The notes: generated from the sequence alone by a model not told the origin. Positions 28,085 to 39,706 are shown, counted from the stretch's first letter. The stretch: DNA of 64,000 nt from Aromatoleum bremense (GCF_017894365.1 NZ_CP059467.1:1736001-1800000); one strand, 5' to 3'. Numbers and translations are program-made.

Positions 28085-28108
28085 CGTAATATTCGTGTCT
28101 ATATTACG
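28085..28108. promoter_or_regulatory. ModE operator
   Basis: CGTAATAT (28085-28092) and ATATTACG (28101-28108) are perfect 8-bp arms with an 8-bp spacer. This matches the architecture of known ModE boxes (TAT/ATA-rich arms, 7-8 bp apart). It lies between divergent modA and modE, so ModE-molybdate may repress both. Confidence 0.8.
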
Positions 28109-28254
28109 GTTTATGTTCCAGCCCTGTAAAGAGGGCACATCTTCGACGAATCGGGCACGGCGCAGGGGAAACGCGGACTGCACTCCGGGGATGCGACAAC
28201 TGCGACCGGTTCCCGATATGCTTTCCGCCTCAGCATCAAACGGACATTGAGCAT

Positions 28255-29067
28255 ATGGCGCCGAAAGACAAGCCCATCGAGTTGCACGGCTCGATATGGA
28301 TGACGGTCGGAGGGGAGAACCTCGGGGGACCGGGCCGCGTCGCCCTGCTGGCCAAGATCGCCGAATGCGGTTCCATCACCCAGGCCGCCAAGGCGATCAA
28401 GATGAGCTACAAGGCCGCTTGGGATGCCATCGACAACATGAACAATCTCGCCGGCGAGCCCTTGGTGGAGCGGCTGACCGGGGGCAAGGGCGGCGGCGGC
28501 ACCCGATTGACCCGGCGCGGCGAGCAACTGGTGAAGAACTTCAAACTTATCGAGCGGGAGCATCGCTGCTTCGTCGATCGGCTCAGCCGACAGGCCGAGG
28601 GGATCGCCGACGATTTCTTGCTGCTCAGGAGAATCGACATGAAAACCAGCGCACGCAACCAGTTTCTGGGCAAGGTGACTCAGGTCAGGCAAGGGGCCGT
28701 CAATGACGAGATCGAACTGGAGGTCGCCGGCGGACAGAAGATCGTCGCGATCGTCACGCATGAGAGCACCGACGGGCTTGGCTTGCACCCGGGGGCAGAC
28801 GCCTTCGCACTCATCAAGTCCTCGTCGATCATCATCGTCACAGACGATGAAGGCGCCAGATTTTCTGCCCGCAACCGGCTGACCGGCACCGTCTCGCGCG
28901 TGCAGCCGGGCGCAGTCAACACCGAGGTGGTCGTCGAGTTGCCGGGGGGAGGTACCGTGGCAGCCATCATCACCAACGAAAGCAGCAATGCGCTCGGGCT
29001 TGCCGTTGGCGCCCGCGTCACCGCAATTTTCAAGGCATCCAGCGTGATTCTCGGCATCCCGGCGTGA
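28255..29067 (+). CDS. modE: molybdate-responsive regulator ModE
   Basis: 270 residues starting MAPKDKPIELHGSIWMTVGG. A LysR-like winged helix (ITQAAKAIKMSYKAAWDAID) is followed by two Mop domains (about 125-190 and 200-268: SARNQFLGKVTQVRQGAVND and SARNRLTGTVSRVQPGAVNT) that bind molybdate. This matches full-length E. coli ModE (262). It represses modABC when molybdate is present. Confidence 0.92.
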   Translation: MAPKDKPIELHGSIWMTVGGENLGGPGRVALLAKIAECGSITQAAKAIKMSYKAAWDAIDNMNNLAGEPLVERLTGGKGGGGTRLTRRGEQLVKNFKLIEREHRCFVDRLSRQAEGIADDFLLLRRIDMKTSARNQFLGKVTQVRQGAVNDEIELEVAGGQKIVAIVTHESTDGLGLHPGADAFALIKSSSIIIVTDDEGARFSARNRLTGTVSRVQPGAVNTEVVVELPGGGTVAAIITNESSNALGLAVGARVTAIFKASSVILGIPA

Positions 29068-29146
29068 GCGGAATCAGGACGGCGCGCCGAGAAACCACTC
29101 GCGCGCTCGTAGCCGCGAACGGGAGGGAAATGAACGCCGAACGCCG

Positions 29147-30994
29147 CTAAATTTGCCCGCCAGCTTCGACCAGGCGGTCGATCAGGCCGCTTTCGCGCAC
29201 GGTCGGCGTGCCGCACGCGGCGAGCAGCACCGCTTCCGGCCCCGCGAGCACGACTTTGCGCGCAGCGCGGGTGACGCCGGTGTAGAGCAGTTCGCGCGTC
29301 ATCACTTTCACCGGCGTCGCCGGCAGCAGCACCAGCACTTTCGCGAACTCCGAGCCTTGCGCCTTATGCACCGTCATCGCGAACGCGGTGTCGTGGGCGG
29401 GCAGGCGCAGCGGCGCGAGTTCGCGCCAGCCGCCGGCAGGGTCGGGGAACACGACGCGCAGCTCGCCGTGCGCGTCCGGCAGGCAGATGCCGACGTCGCC
29501 GTTGTAGAGCCGCAGCAGGTAATCGTTCTTCAGCACGATTACCGGCCGGCCCGGGTACCACGGCGACGCAGCGACGGCGCCGGGTGCATGCGCGAGCGCG
29601 GCGCGCGCGTGGCGCGACAGCCGCTCGTTGGTCGCATCGATGCCGCGCGGCCCGCCGTGCACCGCGCACAGCACGCGAAAACGGTCGAACGCGGCGAACA
29701 CCGGCGCCGGATCGCCGCCGTACGTGCGCAACGCGTCGAGATAACCGGCATAGCCCTGCTCCAGCCGTGCGAGCACCGCGGCGGCGGGCGCATCGCCCTC
29801 GTCCGCGAGCCATTCGACCGACGAATCGGCGCCCTCGCGCAGCCAGGCGAGCACTTCGTCGCCGGCACCCGCGTTGATGCCGGCGGCGAGCCGGCCGATG
29901 CCGGAGTCGGCGGAAAAACGATGGCTCTCGACGAACCACACGACGCTGCCGGCGAGCGGCGTCGCGCGGCGCGGCGGCGGCGGCGCGATGCGCCCGGCCG
30001 GCGTGCCGGTCAGCGCGGCGAGCCGCGCGACGCATGAAGCCTCGAGCGACGCGTCGGCGCACAGCTCGGCGAACACCGCGCCGGCCTCGACCGCGGCGAG
30101 CTGATCCTTGTCGCCGAGCAGGATCAGGCGCGCGTGCGGCGGCAGCGCGTCGACGAGCCGCGTCGCGAGCGCGAGATCGAGCATCGACGCCTCGTCGACG
30201 ACCAGCACGTCGAGCGCGAGCGGATTGCCGGCGTGGTGGCGGAAGCGGCCGGGCTGCGGCGTCACGCCGAGCAGGCGATGCAGCGTGTGCGAGGTCTGCG
30301 GCAGCCGCCCGCGGACCTCTTCCGGCACGGAGGCGCTGCGCGCGCGCAGCGCGTCGAGCATGCGCGCGGCGGCCTTGCCGGTCGGCGCGGCGAGCGCGAC
30401 CCGCAGTTCCGGTTCGGCACTCAAGAGGCATGCGAGCAGCGCCGCGACGGTCGTCGTCTTGCCGGTGCCCGGCCCGCCGCTGATGACGGTCAGGCGCCGT
30501 TCGAGCGCGAGCGCGACGGCGAGCTTCTGCCAGTCGGCGCGCCCGCCGAGCCGCGCGGCGTTGGCGGCGAAAAGTTCGCCGAGGCGCTCAACGGTGGCCC
30601 GCGGCGGCGCCGGCAGCGGGCTTGCGGCGCGCGCGACGAGCGCGGTCGCGAGACGCCGTTCCCAGTCGTAATGGCGGCGCAGGTACAGGCGGTCGGCCGC
30701 GTCGAGCAGCAGCGGCCGCGGCTCGGGCGCCGCCGCGCGGCCGACGACGCCGCTCGCGAGCAGCGCCTCGCGCAGCCCGGCAACCGTCTCGTCCACGGCG
30801 ACGAGCTCGGCGAGCGGCACGCACACGTGCCCGGCGGCGACGGCGAGGCTCGCGCGCATCGCCGCCGCGCGCAGCCGCGGCAGGCAGGCGTCCGGTGCCC
30901 CGGCGGCGCGCGCCCAGCTCACGACATGCGCGGCAAAACCGTGCGCGAGCTCGGCTTCGGCAGTCAGGTCGGGGCGCAGGTCGAGAGGGTTCAT
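29147..30994 (-). CDS. recD: exodeoxyribonuclease V alpha subunit RecD
   Basis: 615 residues starting MNPLDLRPDLTAEAELAHGF. SF1B helicase: Walker A SGGPGTGKTTTVAALL, Walker B LVVDEASMLDL, motif III LILLGDKDQLAAVE, and near the C-terminus TVHKAQGSEFAKVLVLLP. It is the 5'-3' motor of RecBCD. Its ATG overlaps the recB stop by 4 bp (ATGA). Confidence 0.93.
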   Translation of the reverse strand: MNPLDLRPDLTAEAELAHGFAAHVVSWARAAGAPDACLPRLRAAAMRASLAVAAGHVCVPLAELVAVDETVAGLREALLASGVVGRAAAPEPRPLLLDAADRLYLRRHYDWERRLATALVARAASPLPAPPRATVERLGELFAANAARLGGRADWQKLAVALALERRLTVISGGPGTGKTTTVAALLACLLSAEPELRVALAAPTGKAAARMLDALRARSASVPEEVRGRLPQTSHTLHRLLGVTPQPGRFRHHAGNPLALDVLVVDEASMLDLALATRLVDALPPHARLILLGDKDQLAAVEAGAVFAELCADASLEASCVARLAALTGTPAGRIAPPPPRRATPLAGSVVWFVESHRFSADSGIGRLAAGINAGAGDEVLAWLREGADSSVEWLADEGDAPAAAVLARLEQGYAGYLDALRTYGGDPAPVFAAFDRFRVLCAVHGGPRGIDATNERLSRHARAALAHAPGAVAASPWYPGRPVIVLKNDYLLRLYNGDVGICLPDAHGELRVVFPDPAGGWRELAPLRLPAHDTAFAMTVHKAQGSEFAKVLVLLPATPVKVMTRELLYTGVTRAARKVVLAGPEAVLLAACGTPTVRESGLIDRLVEAGGQI

Positions 30995-33900
30995 CGCACG
31001 GATTCCGGGGCGGGGACGCCGCCGATCAGGCGGTCGAGGCTAGCGAGGGTTGCGGCGTCCGGGCGGTGGACATACACGCCTGCCGGATGCTCGCCGAGCC
31101 GCCAGCCGGGCCGTACGCCGCGCACGAAAAGATACAGCGCGCCGCCGAAATGGCGCTCGAAGTCGTAGCCCGGCAGCGTGCGCCCGAGATGGCGGTGCAG
31201 CGCGAGGCTGTAGAGCAGGTGCTGGAGATGGTAGCCGTGCGCGCGCATCGCCTCTTCGAGGCGCGCCGGCGCATAGTCTTCGGGCGTGAAGCCGAGGTGG
31301 TTCGATTTCCAGTCGAGGACGTAGAAACGCCCGTCATGCTCGAAGACGAGGTCGATGTAGCCTTTCAGGTAGCCCGCGAGCGCGCCGAACGCGAGCCGCG
31401 GCACCGCGTAGCCCGCGCGCGCGAGCCAGTCGTTCAGCGCTTCGGCCGACAGCCGCGGCGCCGGCAGGTGGAAACCGAGTTCGACGAGCGTGCGGCTGCG
31501 GGCCACGCGACCGAGCACGATGCCGCCGGGCAGCCGGGTCGCGAGCACGTCATCGACGAGGCGCTCGAGCATGCGTGCGAGCGGCGCGCCGGCGCCGCGC
31601 TGCGGATGCTCGGCGAGCGCCGCCGCGATGGCCGGCGCGCGGCTCGCCGGAGCGGGGAAATCGAGCCGTTCGAACACCGCGTGGATGCAGTCGCCGGCCG
31701 CAGGGCCGCGCGGGAAGAACAGGATGTCGTCGTCGCCGGGCGCTATGGCCGGCGCGATCGATGTCGCGCCGTCGATCGGCGCCACCAGCAGGGCGCGGGC
31801 GTCATGGTCCTGCGCCGCCGCATCATTGCCCGCGCCGTGGTTCAGTGCGCTGAAACTGCCGATCCGCCACGCGGACGGCAGGCGCGCCGGGGGCGGCAGC
31901 ACCTGCAGCGCATCCGCGGCCGGTTCGGCGATCGCCAGCCGCCCACCGCCGCCTGCCGGCAGGTTGACGATCGCCAGATCGGGTTCGGCACGCTCGAGCA
32001 GCCGTGCCCACGCGGCCTCGATATCGTCCGTCGTCAGCTTGTGCCGGAGCCATTCCGCGTGGCTTGTGCCGGCGCCGGCGACGAGCCAGTTCAGCAGGCT
32101 GCGCGTGCTCTCGGTCGGCGACGCCGTCTTGCCGTTCTTCTTCAGGTAACAGCCGGCGACGAGATAGCAGCGGTACACCGCGCGCGTCATCGCGACATAG
32201 ACGAGGCGCAGGAACTCGGCGTCGCGCTCGCGGCGCATCAGCGCCTTGACGTCGTCGTCGTCGCGCGCGGCGGGGCGAAAGTCGAGCAGCAACCCGCCAT
32301 CCGCGTCGTGATAGACGCAGCCTTCGCCGTCGTCGCCGCGGCCGGCGAAGCCGTCCCACAGGAAAGGGCAGAACACGACGCCGTATTCGAGGCCCTTCGA
32401 ACGATGGATCGTCACGATCTGCACGAGGTTGCGGTCGGATTCGAGCCGCACTTGCGTCGCCTCGCTCGCCCCCGCGTCGCGCCGCCGGCTCGCGAACCAG
32501 CGCAGCAGCGCGTCCGGCGACGGGTGTTCGACGCCCGCCGCGTGCAGGCATTCGGCCAGATGCAGCAGATTCGTCAGCCGCCGCTCGCCATCGTCGCGCG
32601 CGAGCAGGCGCACGTTGACGCTCTCCTGCACGACCCAGCGCCGCAGCATCACGCCGAGGCCGCGCGCGAGCCACACTTCGCGCAGCTCGGCGAAGCGGGC
32701 GATCACGCGCAGCAGCGCACCTTCGTCGGCGGCGAGCGCGTCGAGCGCGGCGGCGTCGAAGCCCATCAGCGCGGTCGCGAGCGCGGCCGACAGCAACGGC
32801 AGGTGCGCCGGCTCGGCGATCGCGAGCAGCACGCGTTCGAGCTCCTCGGCGTCCGTGCTGTGGAAAACGCTCTGCTGCGACAGCTCGACGCTGCCGACGC
32901 CGAGCGCGGCGAGCGCTTCACGCATCCGCGCGCCCTGGCTGTGGCTCTTGACCAGCACCGCGATATCGCCCGGGGCGAGCGCGCGGGGGCCGATCGTGAT
33001 GCGTCCTGCAGCCCCTTCGCCGACGAGCCGGACGATCTCCGCCGCGGTCGCTGCCGCCGCCCGGGCGACGACCGCGGCGCGCAGCGGCAGCACGCCGTCA
33101 GCATCCGGCGCAATCCACCACACGCGCAGCGACGCCGGATCGGCCGCGGCCGACGAGTCGACGAACCGCTGGCGCGGTTTCGCGCCTTCGCTGACCGTCT
33201 CGTACGCCAACCCGTCGAGCACGAAAGCCGCCGGGTTCGCCGTGAACAGCGCGTTGCAGGCGCCGATCAGGCCGCCGACCGAACGCTGGTTGCGGCTCAG
33301 CGTGTAGCGCGTGTCGGCTTCGCCGCGGGCGTGCAGGTATGTGTGCAGGTCGGCGTTGCGGAAGCTGTAGATCGCCTGCTTCGGGTCGCCGACGAGGAAG
33401 AGTCCCCCGTGCCGTCCGCCGTCGGCGTAGATGCGGCGGAAAATCTCGAACTGCAGCGGATCGGTGTCCTGGAATTCGTCGATCAGCGCGACCGGGTAGC
33501 GCCGATGCAGCGCCGCGGCGAGCCACGGGTTGTCGTCGCCGGCGAGCGCTTCATGGACGTTGAACAGGATGTCGTCGAACGCGATCTGGCGCCGCTCGCG
33601 TTTCGTCTCGCGCAAGCGCGCCGAGCCCGTTTCGAGAAAGCGGCGCAGCAGCGCGAGGCGCGCGGCGTCGAGCGCGGCAATGACCTCGTCGCGCAACGCG
33701 AGCACGCGCGCCGCGGCGTCGAAGAAAGGGTGCTGCGGCGCGCTGCAGTGCTTCTTCACGCATTCATTGAGGCGCGTCACTGAGAACAGCGCGAACTTGC
33801 CGTCCTGCACGTCGAGCGGCGCGAGCGGGTCGCCGCCGGCGAGCCAGCTCGTCCAGTTTTTCGCTGCCAGCGCGACGCCGTCGGCCTTGTAGCTCGTCGC

Positions 33901-34713
33901 GCTCAGGCCCGGCAGGCCGGCAAGCAGCGCGTCATGGGCCTCGCGCCCGTTGCCGTTCCACAGCGCGCAGGCGTCGGCAAACGCCGGGAAAATAGGGGAC
34001 AGACCACGTTTTTCTCCGAAAAACGTGGTCTGTCCCCTATTTTCATTTTCCGGCCAGCGTTTTTGCGCGAGCGGGCGGGCGAGATAGCGCCCGAGCAGCG
34101 CGGCCCAGCGCTCCGGGCTGTCGCCGCGCGCGATCAGCAGTTCGCCGAGTTCGGCCGGACAGTCGTCGCTGGCGATTTCGCGGCGCCAGAAGTCGCGCGT
34201 CGCCTCCAGGCGCAGCTCGAGGTCGTCTTCGGCGAGTTCGAGCGCGAACGGCAGCGCGGCGGCGAACGGCGTGTCGGCCAGCGCGCGCTGGCAGTAGCCG
34301 TGGATCGTGAAAATCGCCGCTTCGTCGAACGTCTGCAGCGCCAGGTCGAGCCGCTCGCGGATCTGCGCGCGCGCGATCGCCCGCGACTCGAGCGCGGCGA
34401 CGAGTTGCGCCACGAACGGGTCGCCGTCGGCGGCGGTGCCGTCGAGATACGCGAGCGTGCCGGCGATGCGCTCGCGCACGCGGCTTTTCAGTTCGGCGGT
34501 CGCGGCGCGCGTGAACGTCACGACGAGGATCGCGTCGACCGGCAGTTCGCGCTCGACGAGCAGGCGCAGGAACAGGCCGCAGATGTTCCACGTCTTGCCG
34601 GTGCCTGCCGACGCTTCGATCAGGCGGATGCCGTCGAGCGGGCATTCGAAGACGTCGAGCTCGTCGGCGCGGGGAGTTGCGGCAGCCGGCAGCGCGGCGG
34701 CATGCATCGTCAT
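30991..34713 (-). CDS. recB: exodeoxyribonuclease V beta subunit RecB
   Basis: 1240 residues from ATG 34713, one base after the recC stop. Walker A is EASAGTGKTWNIC; motif II is LIDEFQDTDPLQF; the C-terminal nuclease motif is YVLDWKSNHLG. It is the 3'-5' helicase-nuclease of RecBCD, which processes double-strand ends. Residues about 224 to 242 (ENRGQTTFFGEKRGLSPIF region) come from a 57-bp hairpin repeat inserted in frame, in the helicase 1A/1B region. The protein otherwise reads through without a break, so it is probably still active. Confidence 0.92.
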   Translation of the reverse strand: MTMHAAALPAAATPRADELDVFECPLDGIRLIEASAGTGKTWNICGLFLRLLVERELPVDAILVVTFTRAATAELKSRVRERIAGTLAYLDGTAADGDPFVAQLVAALESRAIARAQIRERLDLALQTFDEAAIFTIHGYCQRALADTPFAAALPFALELAEDDLELRLEATRDFWRREIASDDCPAELGELLIARGDSPERWAALLGRYLARPLAQKRWPENENRGQTTFFGEKRGLSPIFPAFADACALWNGNGREAHDALLAGLPGLSATSYKADGVALAAKNWTSWLAGGDPLAPLDVQDGKFALFSVTRLNECVKKHCSAPQHPFFDAAARVLALRDEVIAALDAARLALLRRFLETGSARLRETKRERRQIAFDDILFNVHEALAGDDNPWLAAALHRRYPVALIDEFQDTDPLQFEIFRRIYADGGRHGGLFLVGDPKQAIYSFRNADLHTYLHARGEADTRYTLSRNQRSVGGLIGACNALFTANPAAFVLDGLAYETVSEGAKPRQRFVDSSAAADPASLRVWWIAPDADGVLPLRAAVVARAAAATAAEIVRLVGEGAAGRITIGPRALAPGDIAVLVKSHSQGARMREALAALGVGSVELSQQSVFHSTDAEELERVLLAIAEPAHLPLLSAALATALMGFDAAALDALAADEGALLRVIARFAELREVWLARGLGVMLRRWVVQESVNVRLLARDDGERRLTNLLHLAECLHAAGVEHPSPDALLRWFASRRRDAGASEATQVRLESDRNLVQIVTIHRSKGLEYGVVFCPFLWDGFAGRGDDGEGCVYHDADGGLLLDFRPAARDDDDVKALMRRERDAEFLRLVYVAMTRAVYRCYLVAGCYLKKNGKTASPTESTRSLLNWLVAGAGTSHAEWLRHKLTTDDIEAAWARLLERAEPDLAIVNLPAGGGGRLAIAEPAADALQVLPPPARLPSAWRIGSFSALNHGAGNDAAAQDHDARALLVAPIDGATSIAPAIAPGDDDILFFPRGPAAGDCIHAVFERLDFPAPASRAPAIAAALAEHPQRGAGAPLARMLERLVDDVLATRLPGGIVLGRVARSRTLVELGFHLPAPRLSAEALNDWLARAGYAVPRLAFGALAGYLKGYIDLVFEHDGRFYVLDWKSNHLGFTPEDYAPARLEEAMRAHGYHLQHLLYSLALHRHLGRTLPGYDFERHFGGALYLFVRGVRPGWRLGEHPAGVYVHRPDAATLASLDRLIGGVPAPESVR
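33988..34044. repeat. 57-bp perfect hairpin repeat inside recB
   Basis: Two 27-base arms (33988-34014 and 34018-34044) are exact reverse complements around TCC. The arms include AGGGGACAGACCACG and its complement. The sequence type resembles dispersed intergenic palindromes (REP/BIME-like) of beta- and gammaproteobacteria. At 57 bp it adds exactly 19 codons to recB without shifting the frame. Confidence 0.85.
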
Positions 34714-34714
34714 G

Positions 34715-37700
34715 TCACAGCCTCGGGTCGTCGAGATGCGCGACGAGCGGCTGCAGCACCGTCGCGGCGTGGTCGTAGAACGCGTCACCGAGCGGGTCGG
34801 GCAGCCCGCGGAACGCGAGCCGGATCGCCGCGTCGCGGCATTCGCCAAACTCGGGCCGGCCGCCACCGCTCCATTTCTGCTCCGCCTTGTAGCGGTTGCA
34901 GTCATTGACGACCCAGGCCCACGCCGATTTCGGGAAGAACGGCAGCGGCCGCATCAGCCCTTCGCGGTACAGCGCAACCAGCGCTGCGAGCTGTCTGCGC
35001 GCGTCGTCGCAGTGCCGCAGGCGATAGACGCCATCGCGCGAATGCCATTCGGTGCACAGCTCCGCAGCGTCGGGGGCGGCCGCGCACAGCGCGAGATGCG
35101 CGATCCAGCCGGCGACATAGTCGTTCGCGCGCGCCTCGTCGTAGCGGTGGCGCACGAGGCCGGCCGGGCGCAGGTCGCCGAACGCGGCGTCGAGCGTCCA
35201 GCGTTCGCCACCGAGGTCGAAGTCGAGGTGCGCCTGCAGCGGCGGCAGCGGGTCGGGCGCGAGCGCCGTGCGCAGGCCGCCGGCATAGGCCTGGAGGACG
35301 CCGAGTTCGCGCTCGAGCAGGCGCTCGCCGAGCGGCCCGGCCGGGAATTCGCCGCCGGCGGGCGCGAGATTGCGCACCGCGTCCGGGTTGCGCCCCGCGA
35401 GCAGCGCCGGCAGCAGCCGCTCGGCGAGCGCCTGGCGCTCCGGCCACGCCGGCAGGAACGCTTCGTCGTCGATGAGCTCCTCGTCGCCTTCGGACACCCT
35501 CACGCCGAGCCGTTCGCGCAGCAGGAAGCGGACCGGATTGCGGAAGAAGCGGATCAGCCGGTCGAGCCCGACCGTTCGCCATTCGTCGGGCGGCGGCGGC
35601 AGCGACGCGACGAAGAACGGCGCCTCGCCGGCGTCGTCGGGTTCGCAGCCGTCTTCCTCGTCGCGCTCGCTGCCGCTATCACCGCAGACCGAACGTGCAG
35701 CGGGCAGCCCGCGCGCCGCCGCCTGCAGGCGGGCACGCAGCGCGTCGCAGTATTCGGCGTTGAAGCTCGCGAGCCGCGCGTCGCGCTGCGGGTCGGCGAT
35801 GAAATAGTTGCGCGAGAACGCCTGCAGCGGATGGACGACCGTCAGCCGGCGCCGCGCAGCAACGTGCGACGCCGCGTCGAGCGGATCGGCGGCGCACGCG
35901 CGTGCGGCGTAGTCGAGCAGCTCGTCCACCAGCACCGAAGGCGGTTTTTCGCTGTTGTCGCGCACGCTGCGGCCTGCGTACGACAGATGCAGGCATTCGC
36001 GCGCGGCAAGCAGCAGGTCGAGGAACAGGTTGCGCTCGTCGTCGCGGCGCTGGCGGTCGCCGCGCGCGCCGTGCTTCGCCATCAAGTCGAACTCCACGGC
36101 CCGGTCGGCGCCGGGGAACGCGCCGTCGTCGAGGCCGATCGCGCACACCACGCGGTACGGCAGGCTGCGCAGGCTCGTCATCGCCGAAAACGTCACCGCG
36201 CCGCCGGGCACGCCGCCGCGCGCCGGATCATCGAGCAGCGCGGCGAGCGCGTCATGCACGAGCGCGAGCGGCACCGGGCTGCGCAGCCCGCCGGCCTGCA
36301 TGTTCGCGTGCAGCTCGGCGCTCGCCGCGAGCACGGCGCCCCGGTCGTCGGCCCACTCGGCGTCGGGCGGGATCAGGCGGTCGAGCAGTTCGACGAGCAG
36401 CGCGCGCCAGCCGTCGGCGTCGTGCGGCCGGCGCGCCGCCGCCTCGAGCCACTGCAGCGTCTCGACGTAGCGCCACAAGCGACCCAATGCGAGCGCCTCG
36501 CCGCCTTCGGGATTGCCGGCGCCGAGGCGCCCGCCGAACAGCACCGGGCCACCGACATCGCCCTCCTCGCCGGGGCTTGCGCCTCCATCGCCGAGCGCAT
36601 AGGCGAGAAACAGCCGGTGCAGGCCTTCGGCGAGGCTGTGGCGGTCGACGCCCGGCAGGCCGAGCCGGCGGCGATGCGCGCCATCGAGCCCCCAGCGCAC
36701 GCCGGCCGCGCGCAGCCATTCATGCACCTGCTCCAGATCCGCGCCATCGAGGCCGAAACGGCGCGCGACCGGCGGCTGCTGCAGCAGGTCGAACACGCGG
36801 CTCGCCGGGAAGCGGCTCGCGGCGAGCGCGAGCGCGGCATCGAGCACGCGCGCGACCGGATTGATGCGCGTCTGGCCGAGGCCGGTGATCGTCCAGGGAA
36901 TGCGGCGCGACGCCGGCGCGGTGCCGAACACCGCTTCGATCAGCGGCGCCGCGGCGTCGAGATCGGGCGTGACGACGAGGATGTCGTCGGGCCGCGGCGC
37001 GTCCGGGGCGGCGAGCAGCGCGAGCAGCCGGTCGTGCAGCACTTCGAGTTCGCGCGTAGCCGAATGGCACACATGCACCTCGACGCTGCGGTCGTCGTCG
37101 GCGAGCACGATGCTGCCGGGCGCGAGATCGACGAGGTCGAGCACCGCATCGTGCAGCTGCGCGAGCAGGCTCGCGCCGCCGGCCGGGACGAACAGGCTGT
37201 CCTCGATTTCCGGCGCCCCTTCGCCTTCGAACAGCAAATCGATGTGCGCCTGCGTCTGCCGTCCCCACGCGGCGAGCAGCCGGTTGCCGGATTCGAAATA
37301 GAGATCCTGTTGTTGGCCGGCGAGCCAGGCGAGACGTCGCGGCTCGACGATCTCGAACCAGTATTCGCGGCACGGATTGAGCACGTACAGGCGCACATCG
37401 ACCCGCTGCGACAGTTCGCGCAGCACGTCACGGTACAGCGGCGGCATCGCCGGCAGGCAGAATACGTGCACCGACTCCGGCAGGATGCCGGGCAATGCAT
37501 CGCCGGCTGCGGCGATCACGCGGAAAAAAGTTTCCGCCGGGTGCTCGCTGCGCGTCCCCAGTTCCGCCGTCAGCCGGCGCCACAGCCCGGCTTGCCAGGC
37601 TTCATCGGCGCGCGCGTCTTCCGGCAGGCCGGCGACCATCCTCCCTGCGGACCATTCGGCGAGCCAGCGCGGGCGGTACGTGAGGTAGTGGTCGAAGACA

Positions 37701-38089
37701 CGTGCGACGCGTTCGGCGAGCTCGAAGCGCATCGTCGCGTCGGCTGTCCCGAGGTAACGCGCGAGCCGCGGGTGCGTGCCGGTCCAGGCGGCATCCTGGA
37801 ACTGCTCGAAAATCCGCCACACGAGCAGCGCCGGTGCGAACGGCGATTGCTCCCCGACCGCGACCACCTTGCCGATCTGGCTCCACAGCCATTGCGCGAG
37901 GTACGAGAAGCGCAGGTTCGCCGCGACGCCTTCGCGCCGCGCGACCGCAAGCTCGACGCTGCGCCGCAGCGCTGCGCTCGGCACGACGATCTCGCGCATG
38001 CCGAACGGCCCCGGCTGCTCGTCGGCGAGGCGCGCGAGCAGCGTTTCGAGGAGCACTTCGTAGCGGTTCGAGAAGGCGAGCGAGAGCAT
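34715..38089 (-). CDS. recC: exodeoxyribonuclease V gamma subunit RecC
   Basis: 1124 residues from ATG 38089 (MLSLAFSNRYEVLLETLL); a GTG two codons upstream is possible. Length equals E. coli RecC (1122). Recognisable segments are REIVVPSAALRRSVELAVAR, NLRFSYLAQWLW near the start, and YRVVCAIGLDDGAFPGADR. RecC holds the complex together and reads Chi with an inactivated helicase-nuclease fold. First gene of the recC-recB-recD operon. Confidence 0.93.
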   Translation of the reverse strand: MLSLAFSNRYEVLLETLLARLADEQPGPFGMREIVVPSAALRRSVELAVARREGVAANLRFSYLAQWLWSQIGKVVAVGEQSPFAPALLVWRIFEQFQDAAWTGTHPRLARYLGTADATMRFELAERVARVFDHYLTYRPRWLAEWSAGRMVAGLPEDARADEAWQAGLWRRLTAELGTRSEHPAETFFRVIAAAGDALPGILPESVHVFCLPAMPPLYRDVLRELSQRVDVRLYVLNPCREYWFEIVEPRRLAWLAGQQQDLYFESGNRLLAAWGRQTQAHIDLLFEGEGAPEIEDSLFVPAGGASLLAQLHDAVLDLVDLAPGSIVLADDDRSVEVHVCHSATRELEVLHDRLLALLAAPDAPRPDDILVVTPDLDAAAPLIEAVFGTAPASRRIPWTITGLGQTRINPVARVLDAALALAASRFPASRVFDLLQQPPVARRFGLDGADLEQVHEWLRAAGVRWGLDGAHRRRLGLPGVDRHSLAEGLHRLFLAYALGDGGASPGEEGDVGGPVLFGGRLGAGNPEGGEALALGRLWRYVETLQWLEAAARRPHDADGWRALLVELLDRLIPPDAEWADDRGAVLAASAELHANMQAGGLRSPVPLALVHDALAALLDDPARGGVPGGAVTFSAMTSLRSLPYRVVCAIGLDDGAFPGADRAVEFDLMAKHGARGDRQRRDDERNLFLDLLLAARECLHLSYAGRSVRDNSEKPPSVLVDELLDYAARACAADPLDAASHVAARRRLTVVHPLQAFSRNYFIADPQRDARLASFNAEYCDALRARLQAAARGLPAARSVCGDSGSERDEEDGCEPDDAGEAPFFVASLPPPPDEWRTVGLDRLIRFFRNPVRFLLRERLGVRVSEGDEELIDDEAFLPAWPERQALAERLLPALLAGRNPDAVRNLAPAGGEFPAGPLGERLLERELGVLQAYAGGLRTALAPDPLPPLQAHLDFDLGGERWTLDAAFGDLRPAGLVRHRYDEARANDYVAGWIAHLALCAAAPDAAELCTEWHSRDGVYRLRHCDDARRQLAALVALYREGLMRPLPFFPKSAWAWVVNDCNRYKAEQKWSGGGRPEFGECRDAAIRLAFRGLPDPLGDAFYDHAATVLQPLVAHLDDPRL

Positions 38090-38181
38090 CGGCACGGAGG
38101 CGAGGCGGATCAGGGCGTCATGTTACCCGCTCCGCGCGCTGCGGCGTCGCGCCGGCGGTGCGCGCGGCACCGCCGGGAGCT

Positions 38182-39431
<1,250 letters not shown>

Positions 39432-39706
39432 GTCTCCTCCCTGAGTACGCGGATCGGCCGACGAGCGGCGCCCGAACCCGCCGATCCGGTGGGGGCGCAC
39501 GAGTGGCCATGCGCGCTGCGACACGACGCGGAGGCGGCATCCGGCGGCAACCCATGAAGTATATTAGGAACATCTAATTAATTAAGCAATGCGCGACTGC
39601 GCTCCGTGCGAGCGCCTCCGCAGCGCGCGAGTTGGTTCGGTGTCGAGCGTCAGCGCCGCCCCGTCGAGCAGCAGGCCGGTGAGGGGACGCCCTGTCGGCT
39701 CGTCGC

